64,000 nt of DNA from Chenopodium formosanum (lineage: Eukaryota; Streptophyta; Magnoliopsida; Caryophyllales; Amaranthaceae). The stretch lies in contig CM044877.1 of the NCBI GenBank assembly GCA_024500155.1, forward strand, positions 27,595,501 through 27,659,500, given 5' to 3'. Below, piece after piece: positions 1-10,670 of the stretch (its first letter is position 1; each line of letters starts with the position of its first letter). A program made the position numbers and the translations under genes. A model generated the notes under the pieces. That model searched no databases. It saw nothing but the letters and a program-made list of their open reading frames with translations, and was not told the DNA's origin.

Positions 1-2
1 GT

Positions 3-92
3 CATCGTCTAAAGCATTACTTTTACAAGGAAGAAGTTGGTATCATCGAATGTATAATGCTTGATCCTTTGGATCCCAAGCCTTCCACTTGA
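3..92 (+). CDS. Athila-type pol, C-terminal end of integrase (partial)
   Basis: Frame 3 reads about 29 codons to a TGA at 90-92 and begins with HRLKHYF, matching the basic RLKHY/RLKPY end that closes the integrase C-terminal domain in Athila elements. Just downstream (120-165) is the short stretch encoding SASREATRV in another frame, a sequence commonly seen just after pol in Athila elements. The body of pol lies left of the window. What is seen is only this tail; the Athila assignment rests on it together with the ORF at 1388 and the LTR at 5346. Integrase would insert the cDNA into the genome. Confidence 0.6.
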   Translation, partial: HRLKHYFYKEEVGIIECIMLDPLDPKPST

Positions 93-1387
93 AGGATTTT
101 TCTCATGGTCAAGCTAGTGACCTCATAAAGAAGCGCTTCTCGGGAGGCAACCCGAGTTTCTAACTCTTTTCATTTTGTCCGATTTCATTTTGTCCTTTTT
201 GAACTTGATTTTGAATTTGATCACCCTTATTTTTTTTGGTTGCAAGGTGTTTGGATGATTAAGGAGCAAGGATTCTCTATCTCGAAAATGTGAGGAAAAA
301 TAAAAAATGCTCTGTGCGACCTGTGCGCGCTATCTGTGCGGGCGCGCAGTGAGACCTGTGCGGGCGCACAGACACTGTCAGAACCCGCACAGATTTTATA
401 CCAAATTGTAGCTGGAGGCAGAAGGTTTGCGCGACCTGCTGTGCGCCATATGTGCGGGCGCGCGTATATCTGTGCGGGCGCGCAGCCCTGTCAGAACCCG
501 CACAGAATTTACCAAAAGTTGATGCTCGAGGCAGAGAGTTTGCGCGACCTGTTGCGCGACCTCTGCGCGGGCGCACAAATCAACTGTGCGGGCGCGCAGA
601 ATTCTTGTGCGGGCGCACAGAACAGGTAAATCGGGTTTTTAGCCCCTTCTCCTCGATTTCTTTCTCATATTTTCGACACCCTATTTTCATACTCCCTTCT
701 CTATCCTCACAAACCCAAATCCTAACCTTCAAATTGCACCCATTATTCACTAATTCCATTGATTTTCTCTCAAATCCATCAAAATTTTTCACTCCACTCA
801 CAAATTCACCCACTTTCTCTCTCCAAAATACCCAAAAAATCCCCCATTTTCATGGTTTGCAAGGTTCATTGAAGTTGGTGTTCTTGGAGCCTATTGGTGG
901 TGTTCAAGCTTCTACATGGTGGTATAACTCTAAATTTTGCTATTTTATTACTTAGTTTCAATTATTTATGCAAAATTTTTAGTTATTAAACATGAATTAG
1001 CTTGAGTGAATTGCATGTGGTTTTGGTTTTCTTTGTGAGGGATTTGTAGGTTATTAGTGTGAAATTTGATGATTGTGGGGACATTGTTGTTCATGCTATT
1101 GTTTTTGAAGCCAATTTCATGGAACTAAGTTGAGAAATTTGATTTTTGAATTGTTGAAAATGCAACTAATTTCATGTGAATTGCTTGATATCATAATGTG
1201 TTTTGATTGACTGCTTTGTTGTTGATTTTTGTTGTCTTGGGCGTCTTATTTATTTGGTTAGTTGTTAGCACTAACCCTTTTTGCAGATTGTTGAGACTTG
1301 AGTTGTTGTTGTTGTTGTTTTCCAATTGTTGGTCAAGTTCGAAGTTAGTTCTCCTTTTGGTTGGGTCTTTTGTGTTTGTTGAGAATA
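93..1387 (+). other. Athila spacer between pol and the downstream ORF
   Basis: Non-coding stretch of about 1.3 kb. It holds the CG-rich palindromic motifs at 306-626 and then an AT-rich, leader-like region. At 640-840 it is pyrimidine-rich. TTG/GTT-rich sequence precedes the next start codon. The overlapping small ORFs here are all read through the CG-rich repeats and look non-coding. Confidence 0.6.
306..626. repeat. Array of CG-rich short palindromes (Athila internal copy)
   Basis: At least seven copies of a core close to TGTGCGGGCGCGCAG lie within 320 bp, alternating with a linker containing CCCTGTCAGAACCCGCACAG. The best unit, CTGTGCgggcGCACAG, is a perfect 6-bp inverted repeat with a 4-nt loop. 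The same core and linker recur inside the 3' LTR of this element at 5588-5870 and in degraded form at 28316-28430. The surrounding DNA is AT-rich, so the block is compositionally distinct. Confidence 0.8.
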
Positions 1388-3058
1388 ATGAGCAAAAGAA
1401 GGAGCAGGAAGGAACCCAGGTTATCGGTTGAAGAACCAAGTGCCCAACACACTCAAGCGCAAGGACCTAATGTTCCCCCTAGATTGAGATTTTCGAACAA
1501 GGTCCATGCTACGTTCTTCAACGACCTTCATGGCCGAAAGTTAAATCCCTCCCGACACTATGATCAACGCTCCATGAGAGCTTTAGGGATTGACGACGAT
1601 ATAAGGTCGCTCTTGGATAACTTGGGGATGAGCGAGTTCATAAAACATCAATACCGAACCTACAAGGAGCCAACTTTCGAATTCTTGGCATCTTTTGAAA
1701 AAGAGCCTCTTGGGAACGACTTCCAGATTTCCTTTCAATTGTTCAACAACCGACACTCTATGACTCTGAGTGATCTTAATGTTTTGTTGGATCTGAACCC
1801 CGAGGCGGACCTCCTTGCCCCTTCGTTGAGCTTGTTCCCTGAGTATGATGCATTTAGATGGTGGCGTACGATTACCGACTATGATGAATTCAACACCCGG
1901 TATTCGGTGGCCAACCATATAATCCACCCTGTGCTCCGTATTCTACACCATATTCTGGGGTTTGCGGTGTTTAGCAAGCAGGATTTGAGCAAGCTCTCTC
2001 ATGAGGAGCTATTTACTTTGTGGGTAGCCACTAGGGAGGAATTAAAAGGGCGGCTCAATATGGGGTATTGGTTCGTCCTATGCTGCGAGACAATCAAATC
2101 GGGCCACAAGACAGGGGAAATTGCCCTCGGTGGAATGATTACCAGGATTGCGAAGAAGCTCAACTATGAACGTTTTTTCCCCTCGTGCACTCAAGTGGGG
2201 GCCGACAAAGATCTATTCATCGACATTCAGCAGATGAGAAGGTTGGGGTTCCTCCAAGGAACTTCAGATGCCAACAATTTTCATGACTGGATAGTTGACA
2301 GAGAGCACCATTGTATCTTGCCATACCCCAGCCGTACATCCCTGGAGCGGAATGCAAGGAATGTATGGAAGATTCCGAGAGATAATGGTGTGCTTCCCTC
2401 CGCTCTGGGTGGTTTAAGGAATATAGAAGTCGAACAACAACAGCAGCAACAACAACAGCAACAACAACAACAACAACAACAACAGCAACAACAGCAGCAG
2501 CAACAACATCATCAACATCATCAAGGCATGAGTAGCCTTGAGCAGCAAATGATGAGCATGCAACTTGGCATGCAAAGCCTATTGGAGAACCAGCAGGGTA
2601 TGTTTCTACAAACCCAAGCTATTTATGGTGCGGCCGTAGATAGGGGTGAGGTAACCCCCCCGGTAAACTACCCCTATTGGCCACCCCAGCAAGGGCCGGT
2701 CCCTGGGTGGCAGGGATCACGACCTACTTGGCCCTATTGGCAAGGGCCCTCCTCCCATGATGTTCCCCGGGTAGACTACCCGACGGAAACCGGGTACGAT
2801 TATCGTGCCCCCGGGGGGAGCGATTTTCGGGGTGACCCTAACTATCCATATGTCGATCCTACCCACCCTTCCCCTCTTCAGCTTCCCGCCCCTTTTGACC
2901 CGTTGCCTCAATGGCAACAAGACCTCTTCCGAGGTCACTATGGTTGGCCTCCGGGTTACTCCGGTGGTTGGGACCCCCACGGCATCCCTCCGAACGGTTT
3001 CTCTTATGACACCGAGGATGATGGAGATGGTGACGAAGCCGGCCCTAGTGGCCACTAG
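1388..3058 (+). CDS. Athila-type extra ORF downstream of pol (ATHILA ORF-1-like)
   Basis: A 556-residue protein from the ATG at 1388 (MSKRRSRKEP); an upstream in-frame ATG at 1361 would add nine hydrophobic residues and seems less likely. Residues 1-10 are basic. Residues about 35-330 form a globular region with motifs such as FQLFNNRHSMTLSDLN and SHEELFTLW that recall the ATHILA ORF-1 family (Pfam PF03078). A Gln-rich tract with His follows at about 350-380, then a Pro/Tyr/Trp-rich tail and an acidic end (DTEDDGDGDE). It occupies the env position of Athila elements, but I see no signal peptide or transmembrane helix, so an envelope function is not supported. The ORF is intact, unlike all gag-pol genes in the window. 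Function unknown. Confidence 0.7.
   Translation: MSKRRSRKEPRLSVEEPSAQHTQAQGPNVPPRLRFSNKVHATFFNDLHGRKLNPSRHYDQRSMRALGIDDDIRSLLDNLGMSEFIKHQYRTYKEPTFEFLASFEKEPLGNDFQISFQLFNNRHSMTLSDLNVLLDLNPEADLLAPSLSLFPEYDAFRWWRTITDYDEFNTRYSVANHIIHPVLRILHHILGFAVFSKQDLSKLSHEELFTLWVATREELKGRLNMGYWFVLCCETIKSGHKTGEIALGGMITRIAKKLNYERFFPSCTQVGADKDLFIDIQQMRRLGFLQGTSDANNFHDWIVDREHHCILPYPSRTSLERNARNVWKIPRDNGVLPSALGGLRNIEVEQQQQQQQQQQQQQQQQQQQQQQQQHHQHHQGMSSLEQQMMSMQLGMQSLLENQQGMFLQTQAIYGAAVDRGEVTPPVNYPYWPPQQGPVPGWQGSRPTWPYWQGPSSHDVPRVDYPTETGYDYRAPGGSDFRGDPNYPYVDPTHPSPLQLPAPFDPLPQWQQDLFRGHYGWPPGYSGGWDPHGIPPNGFSYDTEDDGDGDEAGPSGH
2435..2524 (+). repeat. CAA/CAG microsatellite coding poly-Gln then HHQHHQ
   Basis: In-frame run of mixed CAA and CAG codons ending in CAT CAT CAA CAT CAT CAA. 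It encodes about 25 Gln followed by a His/Gln cluster in the Athila ORF. The mix of both Gln codons suggests the tract is not a very recent pure slippage expansion. Confidence 0.9.
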
Positions 3059-5330
3059 CCCCCTTGTACATTATCTCTCCCCTTTGTCCCTTCCCAATGT
3101 TCTTAGTTTGGCGCACCGCGGACGGTGCATTGTTTTAGTGTGGGGGGGTGTGTAAGAGACAAAGGGATGTTCCTTTTTTTGATAGTATGGGGGAAAGCTT
3201 GTCTTCATGATAGTGTGGGGCGGGGATTTCATTGTAGGTGGTAGAGCTCTCATGGTTCGGTTGGCTTTATCATGTCTTGATGTTGATTTATCTGCTTTAT
3301 TGTGATGATTATGTCCCTGGGTGATTTTGATAAGTGTTTGCTAATGAAATTGCAAGTGTTTGTGTAGGTGATGATGCTCCCATGAAGAAAAATCCAAACT
3401 CCTGATAGTCCAAACTTCCCTTAATCCAATTTTTCCTTTTTTTTAGTTTATTTTATTTTATTTCTATTTCTTCATTTTGTTTAAATTCTTAGTTTCTTTC
3501 TTTGATTTTTAACTTTTTATTTTATTTTTGTTTCTTCTCAGTAGTTCCTTTCATTTTGGCTTACTTTTGAAGCTTGGAAATAGAGATAAGGCAAGTCAAA
3601 GGGCAATTTGAGCCCCCTCGGTGAGATTGCATAATTTATCTTGTCTTCATTTCAAGCGGCATTTGGTGAGACCTTTCCTCTCTTTTATTTTCTTTTTCCT
3701 TGGGTGTTTAGCTTAGGATTAGCTTAGGAAGAAGTTGAATGGTTCGAGGATGTTTGCTTTTGGTTCTATGGAACCTGGGATCGTTGATGTTGTTATCGAA
3801 CGATCGCTTGTATGGCGATTGGGATTTAATTGATTTATATGCCTCGTATGTGAACTTTTTTTTTTATTTTTTATTTTTTTTATTTCTTCCTCTTTCTTTT
3901 GTTTTGTTTTTCCCTTTTTGTGTTACAAGCATAATTATGACAATTTGAAATGGTTTTTGATGTGTAATTTGCTCACTCTTTTGGACTGGTTTGCTTCGAT
4001 GTGTCTTTGAATGCTTATCTTCCTAATTGATGAGGGTTTGCACGGTTTGAGAATGCTTTGGGTTGAGTTAGACACATTGTAAGCTAAGGTAGCCCGGTTT
4101 TGAACTTTTGAGGACGTTTGAACCCTTAGCTCACGGGAAGGTGGTAAGATGGTGTTGCTCTCTATGGTGGACAGGATTCCCTTGGGTAGTATTTGCTATA
4201 TTTCTTACCCCGTGTGAGCGTCATTTGTTCTAGCCTTCATCATTCTTGTGAGCAGCACTTAGGATCCTTAACTATGCATGTCTTTATCTTTGTGTTGGCG
4301 TCTAGCTCCCAAGATCGTGACCGTATAACTCTAGAGGAAGAAGAGGGCATTTCTTCTCATTTTTCTTTGTTTTTCTTGTGTTTTGTTACAAATTTGATTT
4401 TTCATTTTTACATTCACCCTCTTGCTAACCAATTTGAGCCTTATTTACCTTTTTTTTTTACTTAGTCATATTACAAACCTATTGGCCTATGTCCTACCAA
4501 CCCTTGTAGTTAGTGAAGCATTGGCTTGCGAGGTTTGAGGTTGAAATTGAGCAAGAAAGTTGTGTAATTTGACTCAATTAAGGTTTTGAAAGGCTATTCA
4601 TGAAAAGAGTACAAAAAAAGGCTTGGCAAGAAAGTTGAAAGGACTAAAAAAAAAAAAAAATAAAATAAAAAAATAAAAAATGAAAAAGATTGATGTAATG
4701 TGGTGGGTTTGTTTTGAAAGGTTGTGAGTTTGAAGAATGAGTTTAATTCTTATAATGTTCTTGAGAGATGGCCACTCTTACGCTTCACTTAGGAATTGCC
4801 ACCAAGGTTTTCAAATTGTTTCCCAACCGTAAGCCCTAGCCATGACATTACAACCCTACTTAAGACCCTTGGATTCTAGAGGGGCATGGTCAAAGAACGG
4901 TGGAGGGAGATAGATTTCAACCCTATAGAGAGTATGCATAGTTGAGATGTCGGGATGACCTTATGACTCCACGTAAAATTTTCTTTTTCCGGTTCCCTCG
5001 AGGAACCACGAGGAGCTAGCTAGGGGATGAATTGAAGCTAGTGGAGAGAACGCGGACCGTCTTGGTTGGGGCTAGGGCGGAGAATGAAATCATTAGTTCT
5101 CTACGCTTAGCTTAGGTTTGTCTTTTTCAACCTTGAGAATCTTGGAACGTGTTTTCCCTCCTTGAATTGAGAAAGATAAGTATTCTTTGGTGCATTTGTT
5201 TGCAAATGAGTCAAAATTGAGCATCTCATTACCTTGAAGTTTGATTGGTTTTGCGAAAACTTTGTCATGTTATGTTTGTTGTGTTTGTCTTTTCGTTCCG
5301 GTTTCCCTTGCTTGAGGACAAGCAAGAGGC
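3059..5330 (+). other. Athila 3' untranslated region
   Basis: About 2.3 kb without a credible gene between the ORF stop and the polypurine tract. It is rich in T runs (3425-3545, 3855-3915) and has an A-rich run at 4646-4687. Small ORFs at 3739, 4193 and 5234 have biased low-complexity translations and no recognisable motif. Long non-coding 3' regions are usual for Athila elements. Confidence 0.6.
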
Positions 5331-5345
5331 AAGTGTGGGGGATTT
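5331..5345 (+). promoter_or_regulatory. Polypurine tract of the Athila element
   Basis: AAGTGTGGGGGATTT immediately precedes the TGAT start of the LTR at 5346. A purine-rich run just upstream of the 3' LTR is where plus-strand DNA synthesis is primed in LTR retrotransposons. Confidence 0.75.
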
Positions 5346-5587
5346 TGATGAGTGGCATTTATGCCACTCTTTTATCCTTTTTCTCTAAGGATTTTCTCCT
5401 CATTTGCGCTTGTTTGGCCCTCTTTCTAAGCATTTTTACTTAGTTTTGCTTCCTCTTTCCTTTTCTCCCTTATCTTCCCTTTTCTTAGTCTTCTTACTTT
5501 GTTTTTATTTTGATCTCCATGCTTTGGTTTTGTAGGTATTATTCGCCGAAAGAATGAGGAAATCAAGAAGCCAAGTTATCTGTTGTG

Positions 5588-5870
5588 CGCGGGGTGCTGT
5601 GCGGCTTATGCGCGAGTGCACATGTGAGGCTGTGCGGGCGCGCAGCCCTGTCAGAACCCGGACAGCCAGACTGAAGAAACAGAGCAAAACCAGAGAGTTT
5701 GCGCGACCCTATGCGCGACCACTGCGCGGGTGCGCATGACTCATGTGCGGGCGCGCTCGTTTTCCTCGTACCCACAAAGTTGCGGCCGCACACTACGATG
5801 AGAGGGCGCACACATATTGTGTGCGGGCGCACAGGACTCATGTGCGGGCGCGCACGTCTGGGTTTACGAT
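5588..5870. repeat. CG-rich palindrome array inside the Athila LTR
   Basis: About five cores of the TGTGCGGGCGCGCAG type lie upstream of the TATA box. The linker GCCCTGTCAGAACCCG is shared with the internal array at 306-626. It lies in the U3 promoter region. Confidence 0.8.
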
Positions 5871-5916
5871 TTATTTGCGCCTTGTTGTCCAAGTCTCTTT
5901 CTTTTGTGTGGAGCCA

Positions 5917-5930
5917 CATATATATAGACG
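5917..5930 (+). promoter_or_regulatory. TATA box of the Athila LTR
   Basis: CATATATATAGACG lies in the first half of the LTR, just downstream of the CG-rich array. This is the expected position for the U3/R boundary promoter of a plant LTR. The second LTR copy has TATAAATA near 28792 in the equivalent place. Confidence 0.55.
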
Positions 5931-6440
5931 GGACTCTTTGTAAATAAGGGGGGATACTTAGTACTAATTCCATAGAACACTAGACTAATCTAGAGAGAGA
6001 AAAGAGATTGTTATTCAAGCTTCCTTTGTATTCAACTTTTCTCAAGTTTTAATCTTCCATCAATCAAGCAAGCACCAAAGTTTTCATCTTTCTTCAATCC
6101 TTTCTTTAGTAATATCTTCTCCTTTCCTTTGGCATTATTTATGTGTTTTTTTTGTTACTTATTTTTGTCTATCTTATTAGCTCATCTTGTTGTTATTGAT
6201 TTCATATATTTCAATCATGCCTTGCTTTGAGTTTTTTGTGTTTATTTCTAGTTTTGATATTATGTTTAATCTCCCTTCTCTAGGCTAAACTCTTAGCTAG
6301 GGGAAGGGGGTGGAAGATATGTATTGAATGATGGATGAATGATGATGGTTGGATCGAACTTATGCCATATATTGATGAAAGACATGATTTTTATTAGCTT
6401 GGGATTATTGTTGCACTCTATTTGATATTTTCTAGTTCAA

Positions 6441-6640
6441 ATGCATGAAAGTGATTTGAATTAGATTAGGATCACCTCTATTTTAACGATTGCATGAGAA
6501 TGAGTTATTAAAGTGGAGTTTTTATGGATTGTGCTTGTTTATTCCCTTGATTTGGTTATAACTAATAGGATGCATGAGAATGATCCTTATTAGGGGAGAC
6601 CTCTTTCATTGATTTGCCTAGACTATTGCATGAGAATGAA
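6441..6640 (+). repeat. Four spaced copies of TGCATGAGAATGA in the LTR
   Basis: Copies begin at about 6442 (as TGCATGAAAGTGA), 6491, 6571 and 6627. The second Athila LTR keeps the same four at about 29350, 29397, 29475 and 29533, with nearly the same spacing. Each contains CATGCA on the reverse strand, the core of the plant RY element. Confidence 0.7.
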
Positions 6641-6988
6641 TTGTTTAGGTAGAACCTTGAGTTATGTGGCATATGTTTCATGACAATCACCGTTATTCTC
6701 CTCTTCCTAATCATATTGGACACCCCCAAATCCCTAGCGTAATTTTCTATTGATTTTATTCATCTTTATCTTTGCTTATTCGTAGTTTTAGTGCTTTTTA
6801 TCCAATATATCAACAAAAACATTTCCCCTCTTGACTCTTGCATTAGTGATACTGATGTGTGGACGAGTGAGCTTCCTTAGTGGTTCGACCCTTTACTTGC
6901 CACTAACTAGTTTAGTGTAAGTTTAGGCATTATAAATTGTTAATTTGATTAGGGTTAGTAGAACCAACGACCTATTGAACCTCGATCA

Positions 6989-8337
6989 GCTTTGCCCAAA
7001 GGCCTCCTGAACTTGAGTTAGTACAAAAATTCATTGACAAATGTCATGTAAAGTACAATAAACATCAACATTACCTTGGTCTAGACACTTTTTAAAAGGT
7101 CTATTCTGTGGCTACTAGGATTGAAGATGATCTTTCTAACGAAATAGCAAACAAACCTCATCATCATCATCAACCTAAGAATAACTACAAGAAGGGGAAT
7201 GATAATGCATCATCCTTTATTGACGTATTTGCGACTTCCACGCAATACAATAACAAAAATCGATATGATGATCCTAGAAAAAGATGGACAAAAGAAAGAA
7301 AATTTATTCCATTTCCTATAAGCTATAGAGAATTATTAGAAAAATTAAATGAAAAAGGTTTACTTGTGCCAACAGGGCCAACACCACCCACTCCACCAGA
7401 AAGAAGATTTCCTCAATGGAATGGTAGTGCTTATCATAGAGGCGTTGGACATGATACTGAACGCTGCTATGTTTTAAAGCACAAAATACAAGATTTAGTA
7501 GACGATGGGAGAATTCCCATGCCTAAACCTAACAATAATGTATCCCCCTTAAGGGTGTTTCACATTGATGAGGACCATATGGGAAGTGATATGTTCAATC
7601 CTTTGGACTACATCACACCTATAGGAGAACCTCTATCCACAATACTCATAGGGGCAACTAATGAAGTATGTGGACTATGGAACAACAACTTTTAAGACTT
7701 ATATGTCTCTAAGTATGCCGCCGTCCCACCTCCATCTTGTTTACAAAATAAAACAAATGGAGCGCTTGATTGGGTTCATTTCTTAGGGAAGTCACGAGAT
7801 TTATCGAATCTCTCCTTGGATGAACAATGGCATCAAGCAAAACTCATGGAACATCTTGAAATGGATGCACATCCAAAGCCTCTAGAAGAAAGTTATTTTG
7901 TGAGTCCTGCAACTAACCCAAACGAGATAGGTCATTTAACTAGTTCTGGGCTAGTCTACCAAGCACCACCACCAAATGGATCTTTGACCACGCAAAATCA
8001 AACTCAGGGTCAAGTACAAAATCCAATACCATCTCCACTTGAGGTGGAAGATCCATTGGCCAAACAACTTCGCCAATCCAAGGCGAATGTTAGCATTTGG
8101 CAACTCCTAAGTACTTCTAAAGAACATAGGAATTCTCTCATGAACACTCTAATGGCTTTGTCTGTAAGCAAAGACACAACCCCTCAGGATCTCGTTTGCC
8201 TACTTACTAGCGAGAAATCTGACAAATCAATCATTTTCACTAATGATGATTTGCCTTCAAAAAGACACTACCTACAACAATGCATTATACTTAATTGTGG
8301 GATGCAAGGGATACAATATCCCTCTAACTTTGGTTGA
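6989..8337 (+). pseudogene. Tat element A gag, 3' portion (split by Athila, with stops)
   Basis: The reading starts mid-domain with AQRPPELELVQKF, matching the gag at 52200-52260, and passes a TAA near 7094. An open stretch follows from 7108 (a TTG- or CTG-like region, not a true start). Residues FPQWNGSAYHRGVGHDTERC form the zinc-knuckle-like region, but the first Cys normally expected is Ala. A His run (HHHHH) lies upstream. A TAA at 7693-7695 breaks the frame, which then continues in phase to 8337. A one-base shift near 8275 moves the reading into the protease frame. Gag normally forms the particle that packages the RNA. The 5' part of this gag is expected left of the Athila insertion, outside the window. 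Confidence 0.75.
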
Positions 8338-9391
8338 CAATGGGTCAGCTGTAAACGTATGCCCATTACGAATGGCAAAATACTTAGGCCTAAATCCAGA
8401 AAAAGATTTTCAATCAACAATACAAAGAATTAGGGCCTATGACAATTCAAGAAGATCGGTGTGTGGAACTGTTAAGCTACCAATTACCACAGGCCCAATT
8501 CAAAAGATGGTTGAATTCCATGTTATAGACATAAAACCTACATTCAACCTTTTACTTGGACGTCCTTGGATACATGAGCTTGGTGCAATACCATCCTCAC
8601 TTCATCAAATGATTAGGTTGAACTATCAAGGGCTTCCTATGACTATACATGCTTCTCCACTCAAAATAGCAATAAATGATCAATCACTCTTTAAAATAAA
8701 CCATGATAATGATGAAGAGGACATGTGGGGGTTCGTCGTGGAGCCAATCTTCACAATTGAAATGGAAGAAGGCTTTGAAGAACCATTCAAGCTTGATCCA
8801 TATTCTACTCATTTATTAAACAACATCTTACTCAAGAGTAGTTACTTTCCTGGGATGCCCTTGGGAATAGGAATGAAGAAATCACTCTTACTTCCTATCC
8901 CAAAGAAAAGCTTCTCCTTTGAATTGGGATATAAACCAACCAAAGAAGAATTGGAGTCTCATGATGCAAAAAACAAAGCACGTAGAGACAATAACAAGAA
9001 AGGGATAGTCACTTTACTCCCATCCTATAAACAAACCCTTAATAGGCAATTCATTAGGAAGGGAGAAGATTACCCATGCTACGACTTTCCAGAACCCTTA
9101 GTTCTGGAAGGAATCAAGAAGCCTGGATTTGAAATATTTCATGATTGCTACTTCTTGGATGACAATCTTAGTATTGTTAAATCAAAACACCCAACTCCAG
9201 GGTGCTATGATGGGCAAGCATTTAACTTGCTATTTAGACTAGAGCAAAATCATGTCGCTACAATCACCAATCAAAACGCCATTCAAGATGAAGCTTTTGA
9301 CTCAACCTTGTTAATCACCCCGACCTTCAAATTAAACTTTAGAGCATGGATGGAGGAAATCTTTCAAATAGACCAATCACAAAGGCGATAA
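8243..9391 (+). pseudogene. Tat element A aspartic protease region
   Basis: About 380 codons in one frame. The retropepsin-type active site appears as LVDNGSAVNV (DNGS for the usual DTGS), followed about 60 residues later by FNLLLGRPWIHELG, the conserved ILGRP-like flap-distal motif. A long acidic linker then leads toward RT. The frame closes at a TAA (9389-9391), and RT resumes one frame away at 9420. The protease would cleave the gag-pol polyprotein. The Asp is kept, but flanking frameshifts make the polyprotein non-functional. Confidence 0.8.
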
Positions 9392-9419
9392 GCTGAAAGT
9401 CGTCACAGGCGAAGGGAAG

Positions 9420-10670
9420 ATGTTTGAAGAATCAGACGATGAATCTATTATAGACTCTAGGGAAGCTAAAAATTTAGGCCTTGTGGCCATTATTGAGTCT
9501 TTATTTTCTAGTTCTAAGGACAAAGATCCCAAAAAGGATTCTTCTCTTGATGTACTCTCTTTTGATTTTAATAATATTAGTTCTATTTCCGAGTATATGC
9601 CTTCTCTTGAATCTTTCAAATGCTATAACAATCAATCTAATGAAGATGATAACATTAATAAATTGGTTGAACTAATGAATGAACGAGAACAAAAGAACCC
9701 TATCGTTAAAGAAACTGAAATAGTTAATATAGGAACTAACGAAAATAAAAGAGAAGTCAAAATTAGCTTAACTCTTAATCCGGAAGAGCGATCGACCCTC
9801 ATATCGACGCTCAAAGAATTCGAAGACGTGTTTGCTTGGTCATACAACGACATGCCTGGAATAGATAAGGAAATTGCGGAACATACCATTCCCTTGAACC
9901 CTACCTCTAAACCAGTAAAAAAAAAACTTCGACGAATGAAACCTGATGTTGCATTAAAAATAAAAGAAGAAGTACAAAAACAGTTGTACGCCGATTTTAT
10001 TCGCGTATGTAATTACCTAGAATGGATAGCGAACATCGTCCCAGTCCCTAAAAAGGATGGACAAGTTTGCATGTGTGTCGACTTTAGGGATCTTAATAAA
10101 GCTAGCCTTAAAGACGATTTTCCTCTACCACATATTGATATATTGGTAGATAACATGGTTGAACATGCGATGTTATCCTTTATGGATGAATACGCAGGTT
10201 ACAACCAAATTTTAATGGCAATAGAAGACGACGAAAAGACATGCGTTTTTACCCCTTGGGGTACGTATTGCTACACAGTCATGCCATTCGGTTAAAAAAA
10301 TGCAGGAGCTACGTACCAAAGAACGGCTATGACTCTCTTGCATGATATGATGCATAAAGAAATAGAAGTGTATGTGGATGATATGATCGTAAAATCCAAA
10401 GATAGAATAGGACATATAAAAGCTTTACACAAATTTTTCACTTGCATACAAGAATACAAAATGTGATTGAATCCACAAAAATGCGCCTACAGAGTAAATT
10501 CTGGCAAGTTACTCGGATACGTAGTAAGCACACGTGGCATCGAGATCGATCCCTCTAAAATAAAGGCAATTGTTGACATGCCTCCCCCTCAAACATAAAA
10601 AGAAATTAGGGGATTCCTTGGCAAACTACAATACATTAGTCGATTTATAAACAAATGGACTATAACTTGT
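9420..10670 (+). pseudogene. Tat element A reverse transcriptase (nonsense-interrupted)
   Basis: Motifs in order: an Asp/Glu-rich linker, FEDVFAWSYNDMPGID, VPVPKKDGQ, VDFRDLNKA, LSFMDEYAGYNQI, CYTVMPFG, then YVDDM at 10371-10385 and a thumb region (GKLLGYVVS, IRGFLGKLQYISRF). It is a Ty3/gypsy RT of Tat type. In-frame stops: TAA at 10293-10295 (in the GLKNA motif), TGA at 10464-10466 (probably from CGA) and TAA at 10596-10598. The catalytic YVDD is kept, so the loss is by nonsense mutation rather than active-site change. Confidence 0.85.

Larger units (their letters stand above)
5346..6988 (+). repeat. Athila 3' LTR (1643 bp)
   Basis: The left end TGATGAGTGGC follows the polypurine tract. 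The right end is CCTCGATCA at 6988, giving TGAT...ATCA inverted termini. The right end is set by comparison with a second copy ending at 29896, and by resumption of Tat gag sequence (GCTTTGCCCAAAGG) at 6989, which matches the uninterrupted gag at about 52205. Inside are the CG-rich array (5588-5870), a TATA box near 5917, and four spaced TGCATGA motifs (6441-6640). This is the 3' LTR of the element that begins left of the window; its insertion split the Tat gag. Confidence 0.8.

Noticed and set aside
277..955. Several overlapping ORFs on both strands
   Set aside because: They read through the CG-rich palindrome array, where stops are rare by composition; the translations are repeats of GRA/CAGAQ-type residues and match nothing.
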